Shown: piece by piece, positions 1 through 8,568 of the stretch
Position numbering within the stretch: position 1 is the first letter of the stretch
Layout: every line of letters begins with the position of its first letter
Source: Roseovarius sp. S88
GTDB lineage: Bacteria; Pseudomonadota; Alphaproteobacteria; Rhodobacterales; Rhodobacteraceae
Assembly: GCF_037023735.1 (NCBI RefSeq)
Contig: NZ_CP146069.1
Location: 2,335,501-2,399,500 of the forward strand
Length of the DNA: 64,000 nt
Reading direction: 5' to 3'
Notes under the pieces: model-generated
The model's database searches: none
What the model was told of the DNA's origin: nothing
Seen by the model: only the letters and a program-made list of their open reading frames with translations
Program-made: the position numbers and the translations under genes

Positions 1-993
1 GAAGAGGCCAGCGCTCAGGTGCGCCTGCGTGCCCAGCGGCTTGGCCTTGGCGATGCACCGGTGCAGCTGGCCACAGCCACCTCGCTGCGCGATATTCTCA
101 CAACGCTCGAGGCCGAAAAACCCGATCTCGTGATCATTGACTCGATTCAGACCATGTGGGCCGACAATGTCGAAAGCGCGCCGGGCTCCGTGGCGCAGGT
201 CCGCGCCTCGGCCCATGAGCTGACCACCTTTGCCAAGCGAAAGGGCACGTCCGTCATACTCGTGGGCCACGTCACCAAGGAGGGCCAGATCGCAGGTCCC
301 CGTGTTGTCGAGCATATGGTCGACACCGTGCTTTATTTTGAAGGCGAACGCGGACATCAGTTCCGTATTTTGCGCAGCGTCAAAAACCGATTTGGCCCGG
401 CAGATGAAATCGGCGTTTTTGAGATGACTGGTGCTGGGCTGGCCGAAGTAACCAACCCCTCTGCGCTTTTCCTGTCAGACAGAGGCGATCCTGCGCCGGG
501 TTCCGTCGTGTTTGCAGGCATCGAAGGCACACGGCCTGTTCTGGTCGAAATGCAGGCGCTTGTCGCCCCCACTCCGCATTCCCAGCCCCGACGCGCTGTG
601 GTGGGCTGGGACAGCGCGCGTCTCGCCATGATTCTGGCGGTGCTGGAGGCGCGGTGTGGCATTCCCTTTGCGGGCTTGGATGTCTATCTCAACGTCGCAG
701 GCGGCATCAAAATCAGCGAACCCGCCGCCGATCTGGCCGTTGCAGCCGCCCTCTTGAGTGCCCGAGAAGACACAGCATTGCCCCAAAACTGTGTCCTTTT
801 CGGCGAAATCAGCCTGTCTGGTGCCCTCAGACCGGTTGCTCAAACCGGAAACAGGTTGAAAGAGGCCAAAAAACTTGGTTTCACATCAGCCATCCTTCCT
901 TCGGGTGGAAAATCCGAGGGGTCGGGCGGGCTGACGCTCACGCAGATGAGTGATCTGACCGGCTTTGTAGGTGAGATTTTCGGCGCGGGCTGA
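1..993 (+). CDS. radA: DNA repair protein RadA, 3' part
   Basis: This is the C-terminal part of RadA, the RecA-like and Lon-like ATPase that helps process recombination branches during DNA repair. The reading frame is open from base 1, and its first residues (EEASAQVRLR) are those that normally follow the Walker A region, so the start and the zinc finger lie upstream of the window. Visible are the Walker B-like strand (LVIIDSIQT) near 124-153, the RadA hallmark KNRFG at 382-396 and a Lon-protease-like C-terminal domain that ends at a TGA. cvpA starts 29 bases downstream, the usual radA-cvpA order of alphaproteobacteria. Confidence 0.95.
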   Translation, partial: EEASAQVRLRAQRLGLGDAPVQLATATSLRDILTTLEAEKPDLVIIDSIQTMWADNVESAPGSVAQVRASAHELTTFAKRKGTSVILVGHVTKEGQIAGPRVVEHMVDTVLYFEGERGHQFRILRSVKNRFGPADEIGVFEMTGAGLAEVTNPSALFLSDRGDPAPGSVVFAGIEGTRPVLVEMQALVAPTPHSQPRRAVVGWDSARLAMILAVLEARCGIPFAGLDVYLNVAGGIKISEPAADLAVAAALLSAREDTALPQNCVLFGEISLSGALRPVAQTGNRLKEAKKLGFTSAILPSGGKSEGSGGLTLTQMSDLTGFVGEIFGAG

Positions 994-1021
994 CCTGCGT
1001 CATTGGGACAGGAAAGAGCAA

Positions 1022-1582
1022 ATGGAAGGCTTTACCATCATTGACGGCATCGTGGTGCTTGTCATCGTGTTGTCTGCGCTTTTGGCCTATTCGCGAGGCT
1101 TCGTGCGCGAATCGCTGGCCATCGCAGGTTGGGTTGTCGCAGCCATTCTGGCTTTTGTCTTTGCCCCGCAGGTTGAACCGTTGGTCAAGGAAATCCCCGT
1201 CCTGAGCGATCTGATCGGCGAAAATTGCGAATTGTCTATGATCGGCGCCGCAGCGCTTGTTTTTGCCGTGGCTCTGATTGTGTCTTCCCTGATTACTCCA
1301 CTTTTTTCATCCATTGTGCAGCGCTCTGCCCTGGGTGGATTGGACCAGGGGGCCGGGTTCCTCTTTGGTGTGGCACGCGGCATTCTCCTCGTTGCGATTG
1401 CCTATTTCGTCTATGAAACGGTCATCAGCGGCCAGAACATCGAGATTGTCGACGACAGCCGCTCAGCGCGCGTGTTCTCGCAACTTACCGAGAAGATTCA
1501 AGATGGCGACCCTGAACAAGCTCTGGGATGGGTTACGCAGCAATATGAGCAGCTTGTCAGCGCCTGCGACGAATCTCAGTAA
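1022..1582 (+). CDS. cvpA: CvpA family membrane protein
   Basis: CvpA-family inner-membrane protein of 186 residues, linked in other bacteria to colicin V production, purF expression and envelope stress. The ATG at 1022 is preceded by a purine-rich ribosome site (GGAAAGAG). An in-frame GTG at 971 would overlap radA and lacks such a site. The first 170 residues hold about four hydrophobic segments, beginning IDGIVVLVIVLSALLAYSRG, and an acidic tail follows. It probably shares transcription with radA, and a strong terminator follows at 1611-1645. In relatives purF usually comes next, but here a Hint-domain gene lies between. Confidence 0.9.
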   Translation: MEGFTIIDGIVVLVIVLSALLAYSRGFVRESLAIAGWVVAAILAFVFAPQVEPLVKEIPVLSDLIGENCELSMIGAAALVFAVALIVSSLITPLFSSIVQRSALGGLDQGAGFLFGVARGILLVAIAYFVYETVISGQNIEIVDDSRSARVFSQLTEKIQDGDPEQALGWVTQQYEQLVSACDESQ

Positions 1583-1610
1583 TCAATTGCACAACTTCAA
1601 ATTCGGTTGA

Positions 1611-1645
1611 TGTGTCGCGAAATACCATTTTCGCGACACATTTTT
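1611..1645 (+). terminator. Rho-independent terminator after cvpA
   Basis: Perfect 12-bp arms (TGTGTCGCGAAA at 1611-1622 and its complement at 1629-1640) with a 6-base loop are followed directly by five T residues. The hairpin starts 28 bases after the cvpA stop and ends the radA-cvpA transcript before the Hint-domain gene. Confidence 0.9.
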
Positions 1646-1665
1646 GAACTCTTGATCTTGCTTAT

Positions 1666-2736
1666 GTGAATTGCTTTGCAAGTTCGGAGGTCAAAATAGT
1701 TGCCCGCAGTTTCTTTGCCATAAGCAACGACAATCTGGTTGTCGATAGCAGCTCCAATGGAGCGATTGTTGGCAATCCCGTGATCAACAACTCCGACACC
1801 CCAAATGGCACAGTGTTCACTTATTCCGCCGGCGGCGGCACCACTGTCACGATTGATGATACAGGCGGCGATCCGGACATTTTTGAAGATGACAACACAG
1901 CCGGGCATTCCGTCACAGACGGCGGTGGAATCGTGTCAAATGGAACACTTGTTGAAGCAGAGTCCCTGATTTTCGTGCGGGCACTGGACATCAATGGCAA
2001 TTTGACCGGCCCAACCATCACAATCACGGTGTTTTCCCAAAATGGCGTCACCGGGAACGTGTGGGGATTTTCTCCCGACATCGAGCTTCAGGATGGCGTC
2101 CAGTATGAAAAAACGGGCGGCTCCAATATCGGCAGTTCGTCCTACAACACGTTCGTCACCTGTTTTGCGTCCGACACGCGCATTGTAACGCCAGATGGCT
2201 GCAAGACCATCGATACGCTTCACATCGGTGATCTGGTTTGGACGATGCGGGACGGTTTTCAGCCTGTAAACTGGATTGGCAGAACCGAGGTCACTGCCGA
2301 AGGCGCCTTTGCGCCCATCGTCGTACCTAAGGGCGTGTTTGGCAACACGCGTGATCTCGTCTTGTCGCAAGAACACAGATTGCTCCTGCGCGCACCAGAA
2401 GCTGAGCTGCTCTTTGGCTACACTGACGTCTTGATCGCCGCAAAGTATCTTTGCGGATTTGAAGGTATACACATCCGGACCGGCGGCACGATCCGCTATG
2501 TCCATGTCATGTTCGACCAGCATCAGATTGTTGAAACAGATGGTGTTCTCAGTGAAAGTTTCTTCTTAACGCGCCAGGCTCTGACGGGCTTGGAACGCAC
2601 CCAAACAGAAGAACTGCTGGCACTGTTCCCGTCCCTGGAAGAACACATCGAAGCGTTTGGACACACGGCCGCACGTACATTGAAACGCCACGAGGCCAGC
2701 CTTTTGCTGGATCATATGACAAAACGCGCTGCTTGA
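1666..2736 (+). CDS. Hint (Hedgehog/intein) domain protein, first copy
   Basis: Protein of up to 356 residues with two parts. Residues 20-165 are rich in Gly, Asp, Asn, Ser and Thr and look like a beta-rich extracellular region (for example VTIDDTGGDPDIFEDD). From Cys166 a Hint domain of the Hint_2 type begins (CFASDTRIVTPDG), with the conserved LSQEHRLLL motif and a DQHQIVETDG strand. Hint domains perform self-cleavage or splicing at the leading Cys; the substrate here is unknown. The helical tail contains TLKRHEASLLL. The start is uncertain: GTG at 1666 has no ribosome site, while a good GGAGG at 1686-1690 sits before an ATA at 1696 in the same frame. No signal peptide is obvious. It lies between cvpA and purF. 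Confidence 0.8.
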   Translation: MNCFASSEVKIVARSFFAISNDNLVVDSSSNGAIVGNPVINNSDTPNGTVFTYSAGGGTTVTIDDTGGDPDIFEDDNTAGHSVTDGGGIVSNGTLVEAESLIFVRALDINGNLTGPTITITVFSQNGVTGNVWGFSPDIELQDGVQYEKTGGSNIGSSSYNTFVTCFASDTRIVTPDGCKTIDTLHIGDLVWTMRDGFQPVNWIGRTEVTAEGAFAPIVVPKGVFGNTRDLVLSQEHRLLLRAPEAELLFGYTDVLIAAKYLCGFEGIHIRTGGTIRYVHVMFDQHQIVETDGVLSESFFLTRQALTGLERTQTEELLALFPSLEEHIEAFGHTAARTLKRHEASLLLDHMTKRAA

Positions 2737-2872
2737 CCCTTGAGGTGAACAATTTGCGTTACGTTAATTCCGCTCTGGATACGTGATAGTTTCGTGACAT
2801 ATGCCCTCAGACACCCTATTTAGTGGGTCCAAGCGTAAAGGGATTCGGAGCTGCCCGTTGTCCGACAAAACC

Positions 2873-4324
2873 ATGCCGCCCTCTCATCCGTTCGATGACG
2901 ATAAACTGCGCGAAGAATGCGGGATTTTTGGGGTTTACGGCGTCTCCGATGCCGCCAATTTCGTCGCTCTCGGTCTGCACGCCCTGCAACACCGCGGACA
3001 AGAGGCGGGCGGCATAGTCGCCCATCACCCCGATCACGGGTTCAATTCCGCCCGGCGATTTGGTTATGTGCGCGACAACTTCACCCGCCAATCCCTTATG
3101 GAAACCCTGCCTGGCCCACTGTCGATAGGCCATGTGCGCTACTCCACCGCAGGCGGCAAAACACCCGTGATCCGGGACGTGCAACCGTTCTTTGGCGAGT
3201 TTGCCATGGGTGGGGCGGCGATTGCGCATAATGGCAATATCACCAATGCCGATGCGCTGCGCAAAGAGCTGGTCGAGCGCGGCTCGATCTTTCAGTCCAA
3301 TTCCGACAGCGAATGCATCATTCATCTGATGGCCCGCTCATTGCAACGCACGATCCCTGAACGCATGGAAGACGCCCTGCGTCGGGTTGAGGGCGCGTTT
3401 TCCATCGTGGCCATGACCCGCAGCAAGCTGATTGGCGTGCGCGATCCGCTGGGCGTGCGCCCCTTGGTGCTGGGTCAGGTGGGCGATGGCTGGGTGCTTA
3501 GCTCGGAAACCTGTGCGCTGGATATCATCGGGGCCAAGTATGTCCGCGAGATTGAACCCGGCGAAATGGTTGTCATTAACGGTAACGGGGTGGAAAGCCA
3601 CCGCCCATTCCGGCCGCAGCCTTCGCGTTTCTGCATCTTTGAGCATGTCTATTTCTCACGTCCCGACAGTATCATCGGGGGTCAATCCGTCTATGAAACG
3701 CGCCACCAGATCGGCGTGGAACTGGCCAAGGAAAGCCCGGTGGAGGCAGATCTCGTCTGTCCTGTGCCGGACTCAGGCACCCCAGCGGCCATTGGCTTTA
3801 GCCACGAAAGCGGAATTCCCTACGCGATGGGTATCATCCGAAATCAATACATGGGCAGGACATTCATCGAGCCCACAGAACAGATCCGCAACATGGGCGT
3901 GCGGCTTAAACTGAATGTCAACCGTGCACTCATCGAAGGCAAACGCGTGATACTTGTGGATGACAGCGTGGTGCGCGGCACCACCAGCCGCAAGATCAAG
4001 GACATGATCCTGGATGCAGGCGCCAAGGAGGTTCACTTCCGCATCGCAAGCCCTCCGACCGCGTGGCCCTGCTTTTACGGTGTGGACACACCCAATCGCG
4101 AAAAGCTCTTGGCGGCCACCATGTCCGAGGATGAGATGCGCGAACACCTGGCTGTCGACAGCCTGAAATTCATCTCGCTCGATGGGCTTTACCGCGCCGT
4201 CGGAGAGGCCAAAGGCCGCGACAAATCCTGCCCGCAATATTGCGATGCCTGCTTCTCGGGGGACTATCCGGTGGAACCGTCAGATCAGATCGAGAAGGGT
4301 TTTGAGCTGAAGGCAGCGGAGTGA
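2873..4324 (+). CDS. purF: Amidophosphoribosyltransferase (PurF)
   Basis: First committed enzyme of purine synthesis. It transfers ammonia from glutamine to PRPP, making phosphoribosylamine. The N-terminal nucleophile glutaminase starts at Cys16 (CGIFGVYG) after a short propeptide, followed by the HALQHRGQEAGG motif. The PRPP loop is VILVDDSVVRGTTS, and the C-terminal CPQYCDAC pattern supplies cysteines of the [4Fe-4S] cluster of the Bacillus-type enzyme. At 483 residues the length is normal. The start is chosen from family length. A TTG at 2858, with a GGAG 7 bases before it, and an ATG at 2801 are in-frame alternatives. The stop overlaps the GTG of the next gene. Confidence 0.95.
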   Translation: MPPSHPFDDDKLREECGIFGVYGVSDAANFVALGLHALQHRGQEAGGIVAHHPDHGFNSARRFGYVRDNFTRQSLMETLPGPLSIGHVRYSTAGGKTPVIRDVQPFFGEFAMGGAAIAHNGNITNADALRKELVERGSIFQSNSDSECIIHLMARSLQRTIPERMEDALRRVEGAFSIVAMTRSKLIGVRDPLGVRPLVLGQVGDGWVLSSETCALDIIGAKYVREIEPGEMVVINGNGVESHRPFRPQPSRFCIFEHVYFSRPDSIIGGQSVYETRHQIGVELAKESPVEADLVCPVPDSGTPAAIGFSHESGIPYAMGIIRNQYMGRTFIEPTEQIRNMGVRLKLNVNRALIEGKRVILVDDSVVRGTTSRKIKDMILDAGAKEVHFRIASPPTAWPCFYGVDTPNREKLLAATMSEDEMREHLAVDSLKFISLDGLYRAVGEAKGRDKSCPQYCDACFSGDYPVEPSDQIEKGFELKAAE

Positions 4325-4893
4325 TCGACCTTGCAAACGACCCGCGCTGGCAACGGTTCAATGACACAGGGTATGAATGCCCGTGCTGTGGTGAGAGCTT
4401 TGACGGTATTTTTGACATAGCTTTTGACCACCCTGAGGTTTGGCCGCATGGTAATCGCGCGCAAAGCGGAGAAGCCACCCTAACAATTGGGGAAGACAAA
4501 CTCGGGAGCGAGTATTGTGTTTACAATGAGCACCGCTTTGTCCGATGTCTGGTTGAACTGCCCATTTTTGGCAGCTCGGAACGATTTGCATTCGGCGCGT
4601 GGGGCAGTCTGCATCCTGACAATTTCACTGCCTATGTGCAGGCGGTTCAAGATAACACTGAGGACAGATTTGAAGGCTGTTTTTCCTGGCTGAGTAATGC
4701 ATTGCCGGGTTTTTCTGACTGCGATTCAATCGGATGCGATTTCAAACCCATCGATACGAGAACACGTCCTAGGCTTTGGGCGCAGGATGGCCCCTTGAGA
4801 GATGCGCAAGTCAAGGGTATCACCTTCGATCAGCTTCTCGACATCTACCAAGAATCCGGCAGCGACATACGACCGCATCTGATGCAGAGCTAA
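4321..4893 (+). CDS. DUF2199 domain protein
   Basis: A 190-residue protein resembling DUF2199, a family of unknown function. The family-like N-terminal pattern is visible: a CPCCG pair near residue 19, then an aromatic and acidic stretch (FDHPEVWPHG). More cysteines in the middle (CFSWLSN, CDSIGCDF) could bind metal, which is inference. The GTG start overlaps the purF stop by four bases (GTGA), which suggests translational coupling. Nothing ties it to purine synthesis by sequence. Confidence 0.75.
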   Translation: MIDLANDPRWQRFNDTGYECPCCGESFDGIFDIAFDHPEVWPHGNRAQSGEATLTIGEDKLGSEYCVYNEHRFVRCLVELPIFGSSERFAFGAWGSLHPDNFTAYVQAVQDNTEDRFEGCFSWLSNALPGFSDCDSIGCDFKPIDTRTRPRLWAQDGPLRDAQVKGITFDQLLDIYQESGSDIRPHLMQS

Positions 4894-5059
4894 GTTTTCG
4901 AAAGAGATGCCCGGTTGGGTTTTCGAGCAGGCTGCCCTACGCTGCGCTGCGGCAATTTTCCGCTCTTTCCAGACCACGCCCCTTTCAAAACCCCACAAAG
5001 AGGCCTATCTGCCCCGCCGACCGGTGCGAATTGCACCCAGCGGAAAGAAACTAGATACC

Positions 5060-5329
5060 ATGGCGACAGACGACACCACCCAGACCCCGCCAGAAACCCT
5101 GTCAGCGGCCACACTGCGCGCGGACTATCGAAGCGCCCACAACCGCCCGCTTCTGATCGGCACGGTCCTCGCGCCCAAGGAACGCAGCGCGCTCTTGCGG
5201 CTAAACGGGCGTATCAGCAAGGTCACGGTCGGCGACCGCATCGGACAGACCGAGATTGCCGCAATCGAAGAAGGCCGCGTGGTGCTGTCGCTGCTCGGCT
5301 CAACCTACGACCTGCGGCTGCCTGGTTGA
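5060..5329 (+). CDS. Small GspC/PilP-like protein
   Basis: An 89-residue protein whose core (RPLLIGTVLAPKERSALLRL to LSLLGSTYDLRLPG) resembles the small beta domain (HR domain) of type II secretion GspC and of pilus lipoprotein PilP, the parts that contact the secretin. It has no signal peptide or membrane anchor, so it may be a free domain. The ATG at 5060 is preceded by GGAAAGAAAC, a weak ribosome site. It stands alone, 6 kb upstream of a Tad pilus locus that lacks a secretin gene, so a link is only a guess. The 167 bases before it hold no supported gene. Confidence 0.55.
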   Translation: MATDDTTQTPPETLSAATLRADYRSAHNRPLLIGTVLAPKERSALLRLNGRISKVTVGDRIGQTEIAAIEEGRVVLSLLGSTYDLRLPG

Positions 5330-5440
5330 TATGCGTCACCAAATATCGGGCGCAGTGTGCCACCACATGTCTTTTGGCGATGCCATTCACTTGAATAGAC
5401 ATTCCGCCGGATTTTCCTGAAAAATTCGAGGCACAAAAAG

Positions 5441-5468
5441 GAAAAACGCCGCCCCAAAGAGGCGGCGC
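5441..5468 (-). terminator. Rho-independent terminator after bioY
   Basis: Read on the minus strand, CGCCGCC and GGCGGCG arms (plus coordinates 5447-5453 and 5461-5467) enclose a 7-base loop, and a T-run follows (AAAAA on plus at 5442-5446). It lies just past the bioY stop and is oriented to end bioY transcription. Confidence 0.85.
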
Positions 5469-5490
5469 CAATTCTCAACCTTAGAGAGTA

Positions 5491-6057
5491 TCAGGCTTTG
5501 CGACTTTTGATCGCCTGCCAGCCACCCCAGACCACCATTGCGGCAATCACAGCCTTGATCGCATCGCCGAGCAGGAACGGTGCCATCCAGCCCGTCCAAA
5601 GCTCGGGCAGTGTCTTGCCAAGAGCCGCGGCTGGCCAGGCCAGGCCGGGAATATATAGCAAGAGCGAGATCACAGCGCCGCAAATCGCGGTTGAAACCAC
5701 GCCTTTGGCCAGACCTTTCTCAACCGCCAGACCGGCCAGAAACGCCATGCCGACGAAACCGTAGAGGAACCCGGCGGTCGGACCGACAAGCGCGGCTGTC
5801 GCCATACCGTTTGAAAAGACGGGGAAGCCCATTGCACCGTAGGCCAGGTAGGTCACCAGAGTGGCGGCTCCAAGGCGCGACCCAAAGGTGAAACCCACAA
5901 TCAGAATCGCCAGACCCTGCAGTGACATCGGCACCGGCCAGCCCACGCTCGCCTGTGCGACAAGCGAGATGAACAGCGCACCACCGAGGACCAGCCCCAG
6001 CTTGCGGATCAGGCCTTCATGGCCAAGAATTGCCTTGCTCAGAACAGTGTCTTGCAT
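5491..6057 (-). CDS. bioY: Biotin transporter BioY
   Basis: Substrate-binding membrane subunit (S component) of an energy-coupling-factor biotin transporter, 188 residues. About six hydrophobic helices are visible, with the family patterns PVPMSLQGLAILIVG and YLAYGAMGFPVFSNG. The ATG at 6057 (MQDTVLSK) fits the family N-terminus; the longer in-frame extension to 6180 is not hydrophobic and would overlap the divergent SDR promoter. No bioM or bioN is adjacent, so it acts alone or with distant energising subunits. No biotin-regulator site was recognised upstream. birA lies at 40.4 kb but is not linked. Confidence 0.92.
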   Translation of the reverse strand: MQDTVLSKAILGHEGLIRKLGLVLGGALFISLVAQASVGWPVPMSLQGLAILIVGFTFGSRLGAATLVTYLAYGAMGFPVFSNGMATAALVGPTAGFLYGFVGMAFLAGLAVEKGLAKGVVSTAICGAVISLLLYIPGLAWPAAALGKTLPELWTGWMAPFLLGDAIKAVIAAMVVWGGWQAIKSRKA

Positions 6058-6167
6058 ATCGAGCGTCCTTTCATGTCCCGTGTTTGGGATTTGTTTTTCG
6101 CACGCACGTGAGAAAGTCAAGCGAATGCGCTTGATTTGGACCTCTGCCTTGTGAGAAGGGAGCGGCC

Positions 6168-6818
6168 ATGAACGATGCAAAAGTCAGAAAAATCGCTCTG
6201 ATCACGGGGGCATCACGCGGTCTGGGCGCAGGCTGCGCGCTGGAATTGGCCAAGACCCATCACGTGGTAGCCGTCGCGCGCACGACCGGCGGGTTGGAAG
6301 AGCTTGACGACCAGATCAAGGCAGGCGGTGGCGAGGCCACACTTGCCCCCATGGATATTACCGTGGAAGGCGCGATGGCGCAGCTCTGTCGGTCTATCTA
6401 TGACCGCTGGGGCAAAATTGACATCTGGGTGCATACGGCCATTCATGCAGCTCCCCTGTCGCCGACCGCCCATATAGAGATGAAGGACTGGAAAAAGTCC
6501 GTCGACATCAACATCACTGCGCTCACCCGCCTGATCGGCTTTGTCGCGCCGCTTCTGGGCGATACCGGTCGAGCGCTGTTTTTTGAGGACGCGCGCGCAG
6601 GCGAGAAATTCTTCGGCAGCTACGGCGCCACAAAGGCCGCACAGATGGCACTGGTGCGCAGTTGGCAGGCCGAGACCATCAAGATCGGCCCCAAGGTCAA
6701 TATCCTGACCCCGGCACCGATGAACACCGCCACCCGTGCGCGGTTTTTTCCCGGAGAGGACCGAAGCGCCCTTTCACAGGCCAATGAGGAGGCCGCGCGG
6801 CTTTTGGCGGGGATTTAG
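6168..6818 (+). CDS. SDR family oxidoreductase
   Basis: A 216-residue short-chain dehydrogenase/reductase with the NAD(P)-binding TGASRGLGAG motif near residue 14 and the catalytic Tyr and Lys in SYGATKAA. The usual active-site Ser is not obvious (FFEDARAG stands there), so activity may be altered. The C-terminus is shorter than in classical 250-residue members. The ATG at 6168 has a good ribosome site (AAGGGAGC). It is divergent from bioY across 110 bases. The substrate cannot be named. Confidence 0.85.
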   Translation: MNDAKVRKIALITGASRGLGAGCALELAKTHHVVAVARTTGGLEELDDQIKAGGGEATLAPMDITVEGAMAQLCRSIYDRWGKIDIWVHTAIHAAPLSPTAHIEMKDWKKSVDINITALTRLIGFVAPLLGDTGRALFFEDARAGEKFFGSYGATKAAQMALVRSWQAETIKIGPKVNILTPAPMNTATRARFFPGEDRSALSQANEEAARLLAGI

Positions 6819-7014
6819 CGGGCGTTTAGAAAGGCCAAAGATGAAATTGAATTGGCCACCATTCACGCGACGGGTGGTCAAGCCGGGCTCAAGGTGGTCA
6901 CTCAACCGCAAGCACCCAAGATCACCGCATAAGACCACCCGCTTGCCCCGCTCTCTTACCCCGGATAGACAGCGGTAAACGGCACCCCGCCACCGCAACC
7001 CCAAGGAGCAGCGT

Positions 7015-7797
7015 TTGCGCATTCTCATTACAAATGACGATGGCATCTCGGCGCCTGGCCTGGCGGTGATGGAAGATATCGCGACCGAACTCGCAGGCCC
7101 CAATGGCGAGGTTTGGGTTGTCGCCCCTGCCTTTGAGCAATCCGGTGTCGGCCACTGTATTTCTTTCACCAACCCGATGATGATCGCCGAAATGGGTCCG
7201 CGCCGCTTTGCCGTGCAGGGCAGTCCGGCCGATTGCGTGCTAGCCGCAAAGCATGACGTGATGGCCGACGCGCCACCCGACCTCGTTCTTTCAGGTGTCA
7301 ACAGAGGTAACAACTCGGCCGAAAATGCGGTCTATTCCGGCACCGTGGGAGCGGCCATGGAAGCCGCACTTCAGGGGCTGCCTGCGATTGCACTCAGCCA
7401 ATATTACGGGCCGCGCAACAAAGACCTCGATGACAAGTTTGAGGCCGCACGCATCCACGGGCTGGCCACTGTGCGCACTCTTCTGGACAAGGGCATCTGG
7501 AGCAAAGATGACTATGGCATTTTCTACAACGTGAATTTCCCCCCAGTTCCGGGCGCCGAGGTCAAGGGCCTGCGCGCTTGCCGCCAGGGGTTCCGCCGCG
7601 ACATGGGGTTTGGCGTCAAACCGCATCATTCGCCCTCGGGGCGCAAATTCCTGTGGGTGACCGGCGCGCCACAGCAGCAACCCACTGCTGAAGGATCAGA
7701 TGCGGATTGGAATTTAAAAGGGTATATTTCCGCAACCCCCATGCGTGCGGACCTGACCGCACATGATGTTCTGGATGCGCTGACGGCGATTGAATGA
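7015..7797 (+). CDS. surE: 5'/3'-nucleotidase SurE
   Basis: Metal-dependent nucleoside monophosphate phosphatase of the SurE family, 260 residues. The N-terminal [13 protein letters not shown] carries the metal-binding Asp pair, and [22 protein letters not shown] is the second signature region. Translation begins at a TTG at 7015 preceded by AAGGAG 7 bases away; no ATG fits the conserved N-terminus. It is followed by pcm and nlpD, a stress-survival arrangement also known from enterobacteria. The 196 bases before it hold no supported gene. Confidence 0.95.
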   Translation: MRILITNDDGISAPGLAVMEDIATELAGPNGEVWVVAPAFEQSGVGHCISFTNPMMIAEMGPRRFAVQGSPADCVLAAKHDVMADAPPDLVLSGVNRGNNSAENAVYSGTVGAAMEAALQGLPAIALSQYYGPRNKDLDDKFEAARIHGLATVRTLLDKGIWSKDDYGIFYNVNFPPVPGAEVKGLRACRQGFRRDMGFGVKPHHSPSGRKFLWVTGAPQQQPTAEGSDADWNLKGYISATPMRADLTAHDVLDALTAIE

Positions 7798-7804
7798 GCC
7801 AAAG

Positions 7805-8488
7805 ATGAGCGAAAACGCCCCCAAAGAAGCCGCGCCCGACCCCGAGGCAAGTGCGGCAGAACGCAAGATGCAGTTCCTGTTCTCGCTGCGCTCGCGCGGG
7901 GTGACGGATGCGCGGACACTTACGGCTATGGAAAAAGTCGATCGCGGCCCTTTCGTGCGTGGTCACTTTGCCACCCATGCCTATGACGATACGCCGTTGC
8001 CAATTTCCTGCGGACAAACCATTTCGCAGCCCTCCGTCGTGGGGTTGATGACCCAGGCGCTGAAGGTCCAACCGCGCGACAAAGTGCTCGAAGTGGGCAC
8101 CGGATCCGGCTATCAGGCCGCAATTCTCAGCCAACTCGCGCGGCGCGTCTACACTGTGGATCGTCATCCTCGACTGGTGAACGAGGCCGCCGAGATTTTT
8201 CGGGAACTCGACCTGACAAACATTACCGTGCTTACTGGCGATGGAAGCTTTGGCATACCCGATCAGGCGCCGTTTGACCGCATTCTTGTCACAGCTGCGG
8301 CTGAAGATCCGCCAGGACCTCTCTTGGCGCAGCTCAAAATTGGCGGTATCATGGTTGTACCAGTGGGACAGTCCGACGCAGTCCAGAGCCTTATTCGGGT
8401 GACAAAGACCGAAAACGGATTTGACTATGACGAACTGACCCCGGTGCGTTTCGTGCCCCTGATCGAAGGCTTGGGCCGGGACGAGTAG
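7805..8488 (+). CDS. pcm: Protein-L-isoaspartate O-methyltransferase
   Basis: Repairs isoaspartyl residues in aged proteins by methyl transfer from S-adenosylmethionine. In 227 residues the family features are clear: the substrate-side region [17 protein letters not shown], the SAM motif [13 protein letters not shown] and VTAAAEDPP. The ATG at 7805 is chosen; an in-frame TTG at 7790 would overlap the surE end. The start is 7 bases after the surE stop, so the two genes are co-transcribed. Confidence 0.93.
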   Translation: MSENAPKEAAPDPEASAAERKMQFLFSLRSRGVTDARTLTAMEKVDRGPFVRGHFATHAYDDTPLPISCGQTISQPSVVGLMTQALKVQPRDKVLEVGTGSGYQAAILSQLARRVYTVDRHPRLVNEAAEIFRELDLTNITVLTGDGSFGIPDQAPFDRILVTAAAEDPPGPLLAQLKIGGIMVVPVGQSDAVQSLIRVTKTENGFDYDELTPVRFVPLIEGLGRDE

Positions 8489-8568
8489 CGCAGACATGCG
8501 TTGTCGTGATACAGGTAGTTTTAAGAAGCTCCGGCCAACAAGGGGCATTTGATGAGGACAAAATCGAG

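Noticed and set aside
6058..6167. Biotin-regulator (BioR-type) site upstream of bioY
   Set aside because: I looked for the TTATAA-type palindrome and did not find it.
6819..7014. Possible short gene between the SDR and surE
   Set aside because: The basic 80-codon frame has no ribosome site or similarity; only a loose GGGTGGTC/GACCACCC repeat is visible.
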